Below are positions 1-7,759 of a DNA stretch of 64,000 nt, piece by piece; the first letter of the stretch is position 1, and every line of letters starts with the position of its first letter. This DNA is from an uncultured Bacteroidales bacterium. GTDB lineage: Bacteria; Bacteroidota; Bacteroidia; Bacteroidales; F082. The position numbers and the translations under genes were made by a program. Under the pieces are notes generated by a model. It saw nothing but the letters and a program-made list of their open reading frames with translations, made no database searches and had not been told where the DNA came from. The DNA is taken from NCBI GenBank assembly GCA_947166105.1, contig CAMVCZ010000002.1:1-64000 (forward strand), written 5' to 3'.

Positions 1-157
1 CGTTTTCCCACCAATGCCAGGTGCCGAACTTGGCGGCGGAGAAATCGAACGAACCGGTGAGGACGGCGATGCAGGCCACCGCGATGACGATGAAACCGAT
101 CCAAACGGCCAACCAGTCCTCTTTTTTCCAGATATTGGAGATGTTGTTATTTGCCAT
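1..157 (-). CDS. putative sulfate exporter (YeiH/UPF0324-like), N-terminal fragment
   Basis: Only the first 52 codons are present; the rest lies left of the window. The protein starts MANNN and continues with KKEDWLAVWIGF, a long hydrophobic stretch (IVIAVACIAVLTG) and an aromatic-rich FGTWHWWEN. A short charged 'EDW-AVW-GF' leader before the first membrane helix is what I recall from Bacteroidetes members of the YeiH putative sulfate exporter family, inner-membrane proteins of about ten helices. The assignment rests on a short fragment, so another polytopic transporter is possible. Directly upstream of its start lies a 153-bp inverted-repeat element, so its promoter must lie in or beyond that element. 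Confidence 0.5.
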   Translation of the reverse strand, partial: MANNNISNIWKKEDWLAVWIGFIVIAVACIAVLTGSFDFSAAKFGTWHWWEN

Positions 158-178
158 AGTTTTAAGGTTTGTTGAATC

Positions 179-331
179 AACTACGAATTGGACGAATATT
201 ACGAATTGCTTACGAATGAATTTGGCAACTTCGTTGCGAATGAATACGAATTTGAGCTTTGCCGATTCGTGGCCATTCGCAGCCTTGGCTGCAAAATTCT
301 GACATTCGTTTAATTCGTGTCATTCGTAGTT
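179..331. mobile_element. 153-bp MITE-like deletion derivative of the GxxExxY element
   Basis: The stretch begins AACTACGAATTG and ends CATTCGTAGTT, so its ends are inverted copies of AACTACGAAT. Inside are several spaced ACGAAT/ATTCGT hexamers and two short hairpins, GCAAC-TTC-GTTGC near the left end and GCAGCC-TT-GGCTGC near the right. The left arm aligns with the left arm of the element at 3665-4217. Read on the minus strand, nt 229-262 encode KAQIRIHSQR, almost identical to the last ten residues (KAKIRINSQR) of the GxxExxY protein there. I infer that this copy lost most of the gene but kept both ends. It fills most of the 190-bp gap between the exporter fragment and the porin gene; no target duplication is obvious. 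Confidence 0.75.
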
Positions 332-347
332 TCTTTCAAATATAGGA

Positions 348-1445
348 TTAGAACTTATAACTCAAGATACCGACCACACGATGTGAGTTGTCGCCAGCTT
401 CTTTCTGTACCAGTGAATAGTCAAGTTTGAAGTTCACGGACTTCAGAGGCCAGTAGTTGATACCAACAGTGTACCAATTCGTGCCGCCTTTTTCGATGCT
501 GGCATCCTTGGTGAAGTGATCATAACGCAGGACGGGCATGATCTTCTGTTCGCCAGCTTGGAAGTTGTATCCAATTACACCGTAATAACCGTTGCTGTTG
601 AAATAGCCAAGGTCTTCGGGGATAACGGTAGGAGCAACTCCCGTGGTGCCGCTAATGTATTCACCACGAATCACGAGGTTACCGTCGTTGTATTGGGCAC
701 CAGCAGCCCAACGGTTACGGGTGCAGTTGACATTGTCGTCTTTGGTGTACTTGCCATAGTAGTACGAACCACTCAGCGTCAAAGCCTTGAGGCCAGGATG
801 CACTTCGAGACGCCCGACGATATCCTTGCGGTTGTTATTGTCGAGGCCCTTTTCGTTCTTCTTGAAATTGACGGGGCCGTTGCCATTGAACACGCCAATA
901 GAATAGTTGACAACCGAATATCCTTTGCTTTTAATGTAGAAGAGGTCACCGGTTGCCATGATACCGATGTCGCGGCCGAGACCGCCGACGCCACAAACGT
1001 CACTGTAACCGACAAGGCTTTGGATGCCTTCACCGTAGTCGAAGATTTCGAGGCTGACGGGGTTGATCGGACTTTCGATGGAGAATGGAGTCTTGAACTG
1101 ACCGACTTGGATGGCAAATTCCTTGCAGAGTTTGTACTTGAGGAAGGCGTCGACAAGGAATGGCGAGTTGACGAAATCGCCTTGGATTTTGTAGGTCAGA
1201 CCTTTGAAGAGCGTGCCTTCTGCCGACAGACGCACGCGGCGCATCCTGAAAGTGTTGTCGGTGAGTTTGAAATCCTCGTCAAAATTGGCAAGGTACATGC
1301 CTTGCACGAAACCGGAGAATTTGGGCATACGGTCAACCTTGCCTTGAAGGTTGTCCACTTGTTGTTGCAAATTGTCTTGTGCGCTGACACACAACGGAAT
1401 GGATAGCAACATCATTCCAACGATTGTACGAAAAATGCGTTTCAT
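348..1445 (-). CDS. porin, phosphate-selective porin O/P family
   Basis: A 365-residue protein with a signal peptide (MKRIFRTIVGMMLLSI..VSAQ), a short coiled-coil segment (LQQQVDNLQGKVDRM) and then an outer-membrane beta-barrel: FSGFVQGMY, FRMRRVRLSAEGTLF, YKIQGDF, FAIQVGQFKTPFSIE, ending in the aromatic strand VGILSYKF. The motif order (RRVRL, GQFKTPF) is that of the OprO/OprP-like porin family, which forms anion-selective outer-membrane channels; in Bacteroidetes the true substrate is usually unknown. A TAnnTTTG promoter lies about 42 bp upstream. The neighbouring exporter on the same strand may be functionally linked through anion transport, but the intervening repeat element argues against a simple operon. 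Confidence 0.85.
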   Translation of the reverse strand: MKRIFRTIVGMMLLSIPLCVSAQDNLQQQVDNLQGKVDRMPKFSGFVQGMYLANFDEDFKLTDNTFRMRRVRLSAEGTLFKGLTYKIQGDFVNSPFLVDAFLKYKLCKEFAIQVGQFKTPFSIESPINPVSLEIFDYGEGIQSLVGYSDVCGVGGLGRDIGIMATGDLFYIKSKGYSVVNYSIGVFNGNGPVNFKKNEKGLDNNNRKDIVGRLEVHPGLKALTLSGSYYYGKYTKDDNVNCTRNRWAAGAQYNDGNLVIRGEYISGTTGVAPTVIPEDLGYFNSNGYYGVIGYNFQAGEQKIMPVLRYDHFTKDASIEKGGTNWYTVGINYWPLKSVNFKLDYSLVQKEAGDNSHRVVGILSYKF

Positions 1446-1486
1446 TTTAGTAAGTTTTAATTCGTTTTCAATTCTAAAAATCGCTG

Positions 1487-1494
1487 CAAAAGTA
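1487..1494 (-). promoter_or_regulatory. TAnnTTTG -7 element of the porin gene
   Basis: On the minus strand the sequence reads TACTTTTG, matching the Bacteroidetes -7 consensus. It is followed by an AT-rich 5' leader of about 35 nt before the porin start at 1445. Confidence 0.6.
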
Positions 1495-1533
1495 GTAAAA
1501 ATACTTATAGTAAATATACTTACTATTTTTTTC

Positions 1534-1565
1534 TTTGCGAAAATACCCGAAAAGTTATAATTTTG
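1534..1565 (+). promoter_or_regulatory. Bacteroidetes promoter (TTTG -33 / TAATTTTG -7) of the MBL hydrolase gene
   Basis: TTTG at 1534-1537 is followed after 20 nt by TAATTTTG at 1558-1565, the spacing expected for the Bacteroidetes primary sigma factor. The ATG of the hydrolase lies 45 nt downstream. Confidence 0.65.
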
Positions 1566-1609
1566 TTGGCTGAATCCAATAAATCAATCATAATCTAATC
1601 TCTAAAGCT

Positions 1610-3118
1610 ATGGCTACACTGCTGAAAACGGCTTTTGCCACTTATCCCTCGGTAAAGTTGAAAAACATCGAGGTTGACAAAAAATCAGGTAAAACGTTGA
1701 TTTCCACTAAAAAAGAGTTGCTGTTTGGCGACTATATCCAGCCCTTCTTGAACGAAAACGGAACCGATTACGAAAGGTTAGTGGTTGTCGAAAAAAAGAA
1801 AGAGGTGGAATACATCAAGGTCTATTGTCGCGGGGCGGTTGGCTACATTCTGGAATCGGAAATGCAACCCAACAGAATCCTTGAAGTGAATTTCATCGAT
1901 GTTGGCCAAGGCGACGGCTGCCACATCGTGACCCCCGACGACAAGCATTTCCTGATAGATGCGGGCGACTCCGACAACATGTACCGTTTCCTCAAATGGC
2001 GATTCAACCTGAACAAAGACAAACCCAAATCGCCGCCTTTTACGGTCGTGATTTCTCACTCAGACTCAGACCATTACCAAGGTTTTGGCCAATTGTTCAA
2101 AGAAAGGGATAATGCCAAGTTCATCATCAAGAAAATATACCACAACGGAATGGTTGAGGAAAGCGGGTCGGGGCCCGGAATGTTGGGAACAATCGTAGAA
2201 CACGATGGCTGCAAGTATGTCACAGATTTGTGCGACACCAATGCCGATTACGAGAAGCGAATCCAAAGCGTAAAAAAACGCGGACTGTATATCAACACGT
2301 TAGAAAAATCATCGGCTCCCAAGCAATCGTTGCGTCTTGGCTCGGCTCCCATTTATGACAATTGCGGCATGAAGATGGAAATCATGGGACCAGTGGCGCA
2401 GGATATAGACGGGAAAGCCGCATTGCCTGTTTTTGACGGCGACAAAGGCAAAACCAAAAACGGACATTCCGTCATCATCAAACTCACCTATGGACATCTG
2501 AGGCTGTTGCTCGGAGGCGACCTGAACACGGACTCGGAATACTATCTCATCAAGCATTTTTCCGGTATTGACGTGGCCAACATCAAGGCCCAACTGAAGG
2601 ATGATACCATCAGCAGCGACAAAAGAAAAGAACTGGAAGCCCAATTGAAGATGGCCATCGACAAAACGAGGGAAGTCTTGGAGGTTGACATCGCCAAGTC
2701 GTGTCACCACGGCAGTGCCGACTTTACGAGCGAATTCCTGAAAGTGCTCAATCCGATAGCGACGGTCATTTCAAGTGGCGACAACGAGCCGCACACCCAT
2801 CCTCGCCCCGACACTTTGGGAACCATTGGCAAACATAGCCGTGGTGAGCGCTCGCTGATTTTCTCGACGGAGCTGGCACGGTCGGGCAAAGAGTTTGTGG
2901 ACATCAAAAAGTTAAATACCCAAAAGAGTCGTGAAAGAGTGGTAACGGTTTATGGCATGATCAACGTGCGGACAGACGGGGAGAAAGTCATCGTTGCACA
3001 AAAACTTGAAAAGCCGGCAAAGGACAGGAATTGGGACATCCACAAATTGGAATGGAATGAGGAGAAGGGCGTGTTTGAATACAACCAATACTTGAAATAC
3101 GAGTATGGGGCAAGTTAA
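1610..3118 (+). CDS. ComEC-like metallo-beta-lactamase-fold hydrolase
   Basis: A 502-residue soluble protein without a signal peptide. Residues 1-90 look like an SH3-like N-terminal module. From about residue 92 it carries the ComEC/Rec2-type metallo-beta-lactamase core: VNFIDVGQGDG, LIDAGDS, VISHSDSDHYQGFG (the HxDxDH metal site), LLLGGDL and SCHHGSADF. Full ComEC adds membrane helices for DNA uptake; none are present, so this is the stand-alone form, expected to be a Zn-dependent nuclease or phosphodiesterase. An insertion of about 40 residues (KAQLKDDTISSDKRKELEAQ) looks helical. The gene has its own promoter and converges on idi with a 4-nt overlap of their 3' ends. Stand-alone MBL hydrolases of this type are often accessory genes; a defence role is only a guess. 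Confidence 0.8.
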   Translation: MATLLKTAFATYPSVKLKNIEVDKKSGKTLISTKKELLFGDYIQPFLNENGTDYERLVVVEKKKEVEYIKVYCRGAVGYILESEMQPNRILEVNFIDVGQGDGCHIVTPDDKHFLIDAGDSDNMYRFLKWRFNLNKDKPKSPPFTVVISHSDSDHYQGFGQLFKERDNAKFIIKKIYHNGMVEESGSGPGMLGTIVEHDGCKYVTDLCDTNADYEKRIQSVKKRGLYINTLEKSSAPKQSLRLGSAPIYDNCGMKMEIMGPVAQDIDGKAALPVFDGDKGKTKNGHSVIIKLTYGHLRLLLGGDLNTDSEYYLIKHFSGIDVANIKAQLKDDTISSDKRKELEAQLKMAIDKTREVLEVDIAKSCHHGSADFTSEFLKVLNPIATVISSGDNEPHTHPRPDTLGTIGKHSRGERSLIFSTELARSGKEFVDIKKLNTQKSRERVVTVYGMINVRTDGEKVIVAQKLEKPAKDRNWDIHKLEWNEEKGVFEYNQYLKYEYGAS

Positions 3119-3651
3119 TGCTCTTGGCCCAAAGAGAGCAACACCCCTGCATGTCCCTCCATCTCCTCAAAAGTAATCTTGAACCACTCCGTGTAATGTT
3201 CGGGGTGGTTTTTTATGTCTTCTTTCAAGTCGTTGAGGCTCATATATTTCCAAGATTCCACTTCGTCGCGGTTGATGTGGGGTGTGTCGTCGGTTTGGCC
3301 GATGAAGACGTGGTCAAGCTCGTGCTCGGTGAGGCCTTGCCCGACGGGGGCCTTATATATAAAGGTGTAGACCTCGCGCATCTCGCAAGCCATACCCATC
3401 TCTTCCATCAGGCGGCGCTGGGCGGCTTGGGCTGTCGTTTCTCCGGCGCGGGGATGGCTGCAGCAGGTGTTGGTCCAGAGGCCGGGGGAGTGGTACTTCG
3501 AGAGGGCGCGTTGCTGCAAGAGCAGTTCGCCCTTGGAATTAAATATAAAAACGGAGAAAGCTCTGTGAAGATGCGGCGTGACATGCGCGGCTTGCTTCTC
3601 CATTTGGCCTATTGGCTGGTCGTTTTCATCTACAAGGATTACGTTTTCCAT
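3115..3651 (-). CDS. idi: isopentenyl-diphosphate delta-isomerase, type 1 (Nudix fold)
   Basis: A 178-residue protein that interconverts isopentenyl and dimethylallyl diphosphate in cytosolic isoprenoid synthesis. The type 1 signatures are visible: HLHRAFSVFIFN, LLLQQRALSKYHSPGLWTN, TCCSHPRAGE with the catalytic Cys, a Nudix-like RRLMEEMGM, and HELDHVFIG with metal-binding Glu residues. Length is normal for the bacterial enzyme. Its 3' end overlaps the convergent hydrolase gene by 4 bp. Immediately upstream (14 bp) begins the GxxExxY-bearing mobile element, so the insertion sits where the idi promoter should be; transcription may start within the element. Confidence 0.95.
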   Translation of the reverse strand: MENVILVDENDQPIGQMEKQAAHVTPHLHRAFSVFIFNSKGELLLQQRALSKYHSPGLWTNTCCSHPRAGETTAQAAQRRLMEEMGMACEMREVYTFIYKAPVGQGLTEHELDHVFIGQTDDTPHINRDEVESWKYMSLNDLKEDIKNHPEHYTEWFKITFEEMEGHAGVLLSLGQEH

Positions 3652-3664
3652 GATAGTCTTTTTT

Positions 3665-4217
3665 AACTACGAATTGAACGAATTAGACGAATGAATTTTG
3701 CAGCTAACGCTGCGAATTGATACGAATTTTGGCTTTCGCCGTGATGTTGGGATAGCGTTTGTAGAAGAGGCTTTCCTCGTTGAAATTCAATAAGATTCCT
3801 AATTTGAATCCTGTTGCTCGAAGGTAGTTGATGATTTGGGCTTCATGTTCTGGCAAAATAGTAGAAACGGATTTCAATTCAACGATGATTTTGTCGTAAC
3901 AAACAAAATCGGCGACAAAATAGTGCTCCAAAGCGATGTCTTTGTATTGGATTTGGATTTTACTGTGGGATTCAAACGGGATGTTTCGTTTTGATAACTC
4001 TATTTCCATTGCTTCTTGGTAAACAGATTCCAAAAAACCTTGTCCCAGCGTATTATGCACTTCCATAGCAGCACCGATGATTTCGTATGCCTCATGTGGA
4101 AAAATCATCTTGTCTTTCGCGTTCTCCATCAATTGCTGTTAAGCCAATTCGTATTCATTTAGGACGCTTGCGTCCTCAAATTCAAAACAATTCGTTCCAT
4201 TCGTGCAATTCGTAGTT
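3665..4217. mobile_element. 553-bp GxxExxY-gene element bounded by AACTACGAATTG terminal inverted repeats
   Basis: The left end AACTACGAATTG is the exact inverted complement of the right end CAATTCGTAGTT, and the similarity extends for about 20 bp (second ACGAAT hexamers at both ends). Next to each end is a short perfect hairpin: GCAGC-TAAC-GCTGC on the left and AGGACGC-TT-GCGTCCT on the right. The interior is essentially one gene, for a 142-residue GxxExxY protein, whose stop codon lies in the left hairpin. The shorter relative at 179-331 shares the ends, the hairpin layout and the last codons of the gene. This looks like a small mobile element, but no target-site duplication is evident and no recognised transposase is encoded. 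Confidence 0.75.
3704..4132 (-). CDS. GxxExxY family protein
   Basis: A 142-residue protein with the family signature GQGFLESVYQEAMEIEL (G-x2-E-x2-Y), preceded by AYEIIGAAMEVHNTLG and followed by IQIQYKDIALEHYFVADFVC and IIVELKSV. The D..ExK arrangement (DFVCYDKIIVELK) fits a PD-(D/E)XK-like nuclease fold; the function of the family is not established. The C-terminus (AKIRINSQR) runs into the left hairpin of the enclosing element. No promoter of the usual type is evident; the upstream leader is the ACGAAT-rich right arm. Because element ends and gene travel together (see 179-331), the protein may be linked to the element's mobility, but that is inference. Confidence 0.9.
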   Translation of the reverse strand: MMENAKDKMIFPHEAYEIIGAAMEVHNTLGQGFLESVYQEAMEIELSKRNIPFESHSKIQIQYKDIALEHYFVADFVCYDKIIVELKSVSTILPEHEAQIINYLRATGFKLGILLNFNEESLFYKRYPNITAKAKIRINSQR

Positions 4218-4223
4218 CCTTCA

Positions 4224-5294
4224 TTATACATTAAATCGAATATTCAGAATATCACCGTCTTGCACAACGTATGTCTTTCCCTCTATCCGGAACTTGCCGG
4301 CTTCCTTGACGGCGGCTTCCGAACCGTATTTCAGGAAGTCTTCGGTGCTCATCACCTCGGCGCGGATGAAGCCGCGTTGCAGGTCGCTGTGGATGGCTCC
4401 GGCGGCAATGGGGGCGGTGTCGCCAACGTGGATGGTCCATGCGCGGGTTTCGTCGGGACCGGTGGTGAAGAACGAATGAAGGTTCAAGGTGTGGTATGCA
4501 GTGCGCACGAGTTTGTTCACGCCGGGTTCAGTCAGGCCGGCATCTTCCATGAAGAGTTGGCGGTCATCGGCGTCGAGTTCAGCGATTTCGGCCTCCAACT
4601 TGCCGGCTATGACGAGCATTTCCTGACCTTCCTTCAAGGCGGCTTTCACGGCATCGGAATATTTGTTGCCCGTGGTGGCAGATGCGTCGTCCACGTTGCA
4701 GACGTAGATGATGGGTTTTGCCGTAAGCAGCTGAATGTCTTGTACATACTTCTTGTCCTCATCGGCCACTTTCGCGTCGCGGGCGTTGCCGAAGTTCTCC
4801 AAGGTTTCCTTGTAGACGGTCAGCACATCGAAGGCTTTCTTGTAGTCCTTCTCGCCGTTTTTGAGCATTTTCTGGGTGCGTTCCAACTTACGGGAAACCA
4901 AATCTAAGTCGCGGACTTGAAGCTCCAAATCAACGAGTTCCATATCGCGAACAGGGTCGATGCTACCTTCGCTGTGGGGCACGTTGGGGTCGTCGAAGCA
5001 GCGCAAAACATGGATGAGGGCATCCATCGTCTGCACCTCGGCCAAGAGTTTGTTGCCTACGCCTTGACCGCCTTTGCTCAGTCCGGGCAGGTCGACGATT
5101 TCGACCGTGGCGGGCACGATGCGCTTCGAGTGCGAGATGTTGTCGATGAGCTTCAGCCGCTCGTCAACCACCTCGCACATGCCGATATTCGACTTCGAGG
5201 CAAAACCGATTTCTGCCTTAGTGTTTGATATACAATTGAATATAGTCGTCTTTCCAGTGCTTGAAAGACCGATGATTCCGCAATTGAGTGCCAT
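4224..5294 (-). CDS. ychF: redox-regulated ATPase YchF (Obg-family GTPase fold)
   Basis: A 356-residue P-loop protein starting MALNCGIIGL; an upstream ATG at 5324 would add ten unconserved residues. The G1 loop is GLSSTGKTT, as in the Bacteroidales form, rather than the common GLPNVGKS. DLPGL (G3) follows, and NVDDASATTG occupies the base-recognition region, which in YchF favours ATP over GTP. The C-terminal TGS domain is intact: RAWTIHVGDTAPIAAGAIHSD, GFIRAEVM, YVVQDGDILNIRFNV. YchF binds ribosomes and is linked to translation and oxidative-stress responses. The GxxExxY element ends only 7 bp beyond its stop codon. Confidence 0.95.
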   Translation of the reverse strand: MALNCGIIGLSSTGKTTIFNCISNTKAEIGFASKSNIGMCEVVDERLKLIDNISHSKRIVPATVEIVDLPGLSKGGQGVGNKLLAEVQTMDALIHVLRCFDDPNVPHSEGSIDPVRDMELVDLELQVRDLDLVSRKLERTQKMLKNGEKDYKKAFDVLTVYKETLENFGNARDAKVADEDKKYVQDIQLLTAKPIIYVCNVDDASATTGNKYSDAVKAALKEGQEMLVIAGKLEAEIAELDADDRQLFMEDAGLTEPGVNKLVRTAYHTLNLHSFFTTGPDETRAWTIHVGDTAPIAAGAIHSDLQRGFIRAEVMSTEDFLKYGSEAAVKEAGKFRIEGKTYVVQDGDILNIRFNV

Positions 5295-5335
5295 AATGTT
5301 GTTGTTTTTGTGATTATGGCGCAAAAATACAAAAA

Positions 5336-5944
5336 TTATCTTCTAAAATTCACGAAATTGGCATTATCAACACCAAGGTCGAAGCGACCGCCTGTCACAT
5401 CAATGCGCGTGCCGAGGTAGGTGAAAGCACGGAATTGGAACGTGCCTGAAACAACGACTTCGGCATCGGTCTTGTCAACCAAGACTTGCTGCACCTTCTC
5501 AAATTTGATGTAGCCACTATAAATGCTTTCGATTTCGGGAGCATAATAGCCTTCAAATTTTACATTGCAACTCGTTGAGGTCGTGTCGATTGTGAATGTT
5601 TTTCCATCGAGGGCGAGGAGACTGTGATAGTCTTTCAGATGATAGGTGGTGTCAATCGGAAGGGTGAAAATCATGTTGAGGTTGGTGCCTTCGCGCCAGC
5701 CGTAGAGGGTCATGGTGAGGTGTTCGCGGTCGGCGACGAGGTAAAACGGACGGTTGCTGCCATAACTTGATACGGAGAAAACCTGTTCGTTGATGTAGGC
5801 TCCAAAGGTGTTGTAACCCATTTCGGAATAGATGGGTAGCCCTGGAAAGTCGGGGTCACTGATGTATTGCGTTTCCTTAAAGTCTGATTTTGAGCAGGCT
5901 GTCATGGCAAGGAGTGCTGCTGCAATGATGATGAGTTTTTTCAT
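5336..5944 (-). CDS. putative lipoprotein of unknown function
   Basis: A 202-residue protein with a lipoprotein signal (MKKLIIIAAALLAMTAC, lipobox TAC), so it is probably anchored to a membrane on the periplasmic or surface side. The mature part is beta-rich (VVVSGTFQFRAF, IDVTGGRFDLGV). That ending resembles small Bacteroidetes lipoproteins that bind or plug barrels, but I cannot name the family with confidence. It lies 6 bp downstream of the beta-barrel gene on the same strand, so the two are probably co-transcribed and may act together at the outer membrane. Confidence 0.7.
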   Translation of the reverse strand: MKKLIIIAAALLAMTACSKSDFKETQYISDPDFPGLPIYSEMGYNTFGAYINEQVFSVSSYGSNRPFYLVADREHLTMTLYGWREGTNLNMIFTLPIDTTYHLKDYHSLLALDGKTFTIDTTSTSCNVKFEGYYAPEIESIYSGYIKFEKVQQVLVDKTDAEVVVSGTFQFRAFTYLGTRIDVTGGRFDLGVDNANFVNFRR

Positions 5945-5950
5945 GGTCGG

Positions 5951-6754
5951 TTATTTTAAGGGGATGACTAATTCGATTTGTAACTTGCTTCCGGCAAATT
6001 TCGGCTTGGTGGGCAACATGCCGGTGGAGCCGTTGATTTCAAACAGATGGACGAGCCAATTGAAGCCCACACCTATGCCGTTGAGGTCGCCTACTTGGAA
6101 ACCTGCGCCAAAGTAGGTGGAGGCGTTCATCGGGTCGGGATTGTCGTACTTTGATGTGACCTGCCCCGCGTAAGGTGCCATGCCGTCCTTGTTAAGGAAA
6201 TTCACCTTGTTTCGGTTGCCAACGAGGAAATCGAGGTCGGCTTCGGCGGCCAAATACATCCTGAAGGTTTCGAGGCCGGAATTGAAATAATAACGCAATT
6301 CAATCGGGATGCCTAAGTAATGGGAATGTTGCTCGATGCCTTTCACGAGCAGATATTCCAATTGGTTTTCGTTGTCAACCTCGAAGTAATACCATTCATT
6401 GTCAATGTAATCCGCCGTATGGAATACCTCTTCGGCTTGTTTGTAGCCGATGCGCTTGTAGTTGAAGCCGTATTGCAGGCCGGTGCGCAGTGCCCAATGG
6501 TAGTTGGGGCTGACGATTTCGTAGCGGGCAGAGGCTTGCCAAGTCCTCATTCTGCTGTCCACATTAATATAAGCGCCCCAGCCGCCCGTCGGCCTGAAGG
6601 GTTCGAGGTTGGGCGAGAGGTGTGAGGTGAATTTCGGCCCCAACTCGACGTAAAGATTGTGGTGCCAACTGGTTTTCGGCTCTGTTTCTTGAGCCGTGGC
6701 CGCCCTGCCCGTCAGCAAGATCAGGCACGACCAAAGGAGAATCTTTTTTCTCAT
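5951..6754 (-). CDS. outer-membrane beta-barrel protein
   Basis: A 267-residue protein starting MRKKILLWSCLILLTG with signal cleavage near ATAQ. The start at 6754 is preferred because a TAnnTTTG promoter at 6782-6789 falls inside any longer reading. The mature protein alternates hydrophobic/polar strands (LYVELGPKFTSHL, WQASARYEIV, LRTGLQYGFNYKRIGY, YFGAGFQVG, IGVGFNWLVHLFEI, LQIELVIPLK), typical of small PorT-like or OmpW-like barrels. The final strand has no terminal aromatic. It leads a two-gene unit with the lipoprotein. Function unknown. Confidence 0.75.
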   Translation of the reverse strand: MRKKILLWSCLILLTGRAATAQETEPKTSWHHNLYVELGPKFTSHLSPNLEPFRPTGGWGAYINVDSRMRTWQASARYEIVSPNYHWALRTGLQYGFNYKRIGYKQAEEVFHTADYIDNEWYYFEVDNENQLEYLLVKGIEQHSHYLGIPIELRYYFNSGLETFRMYLAAEADLDFLVGNRNKVNFLNKDGMAPYAGQVTSKYDNPDPMNASTYFGAGFQVGDLNGIGVGFNWLVHLFEINGSTGMLPTKPKFAGSKLQIELVIPLK

Positions 6755-6781
6755 AATGATGATTGTATTGGTTTGATGGTG

Positions 6782-6789
6782 CAAAATTA
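6782..6789 (-). promoter_or_regulatory. TAATTTTG -7 element upstream of the beta-barrel/lipoprotein pair
   Basis: The minus strand reads GTAATTTTGCACC, a good -7 element, 27 nt upstream of the chosen start. No clear -33 TTTG at the expected distance. Confidence 0.5.
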
Positions 6790-6915
6790 CGGCTTCTGCG
6801 CATTGCCCCGACATTTTGTCAAGGCATTACAAACTATTGTGGAAAGTTAGTGCTGAAATTCAAGGAGTTGTTTGTTTTGATTACAAACTTTTTCGGTTGG
6901 ATTACCAATGTGAAA

Positions 6916-7710
6916 CTACCATTTGTTGCCTGCGTTCCAGTCGATTTTCTTGTATTCTGGGTCGAAATCCGTGTCGCGGTGCTCGAATATTGAGCCGTGG
7001 CTGAAGGCGCTGGCTTCGGCTTGCCTCCGCGAGTTTTCCTGTTGCTTGTTGATGTATCGCAGGCCGAGTTTCCATAGTTTGATGTCGCCCCAAATGAAGA
7101 CAATGTAGATGATTCCACCGACAAATGGCAGTACGCTGGCCACCATCAGCAGCCAGTCGAAGAGGCCGTGGGCGAGCATGGCCAACAGCAAGCCTGAAAT
7201 CAGGTAGATGCCGCGTTTATTATGGTGGAATTTCGCCATCGAGAAGAAATAGCCCATCACCACGCCGAAAAGGAAATGGCCCGGCACCGAGAGCAAGGCA
7301 CGCACTACGCCGGTCTGGAATCCGTAACTGAACACGTATTCAAGGTTTTCGATGCAGGCAAAGCCCAATCCGATGAAGGTGGCATAAACGATGCCGTCGA
7401 AGTATTCGTCGAAGTTTTTGTCGCGCCAAATCAGCAGCATGAAAATGAGGAATTTTGAAAGTTCTTCGGGAATGCCAGCCTCAAGAAACGCGCTGAAAAA
7501 CACGGTGTTGGCAATCGCACTATTGCCCAAGGCAGAATCGATGCCTGTTACGATGACGATGTCCAAAGGGATGGCCATCATGCCGCCGATGAAAGCCTTG
7601 GCGAGCGACTTGACAGGCTCTTTTTGGTACTTGTCCTGACGGTAAATGAAAACCATCAGAATGACGACCGGCAGAACGGCAATGGCAAAAAGGATGAGAT
7701 AATACAGCAT
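6916..7710 (-). CDS. PrsW family intramembrane metalloprotease
   Basis: A 264-residue polytopic membrane protein. The family motifs appear in order: GIPEELSKFLIF (EExxK), GLGFACIENLEYVF (FxxxEN), PGHFLFGVVMGYFF and LLLAMLAHGLFDWLL. These conserved Glu and His residues form the metal site of PrsW/CAAX-type intramembrane proteases, which cleave membrane-bound anti-sigma factors or process small peptides. The hydrophilic C-terminal tail (INKQQENSRRQAEAS..) is cytosolic and variable. It is divergent from guaA with back-to-back -7 elements; no anti-sigma factor gene is nearby, so its substrate is not indicated. Confidence 0.85.
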   Translation of the reverse strand: MLYYLILFAIAVLPVVILMVFIYRQDKYQKEPVKSLAKAFIGGMMAIPLDIVIVTGIDSALGNSAIANTVFFSAFLEAGIPEELSKFLIFMLLIWRDKNFDEYFDGIVYATFIGLGFACIENLEYVFSYGFQTGVVRALLSVPGHFLFGVVMGYFFSMAKFHHNKRGIYLISGLLLAMLAHGLFDWLLMVASVLPFVGGIIYIVFIWGDIKLWKLGLRYINKQQENSRRQAEASAFSHGSIFEHRDTDFDPEYKKIDWNAGNKW

Positions 7711-7727
7711 ACTTTGATTCTTTTCTG

Positions 7728-7735
7728 CAAAAATA
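7728..7735 (-). promoter_or_regulatory. TATTTTTG -7 element of the PrsW gene
   Basis: The minus strand reads CGTATTTTTGCAG, 18 nt upstream of the PrsW start. It faces away from the guaA -7 element 25 bp to the right. Confidence 0.55.
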
Positions 7736-7759
7736 CGGTTTTTATCCGTGAAAAAAACT

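Noticed and set aside
21-302. Small plus-strand frame (93 codons) at the left end
   Set aside because: It is antisense to the exporter fragment and runs through the inverted-repeat element.
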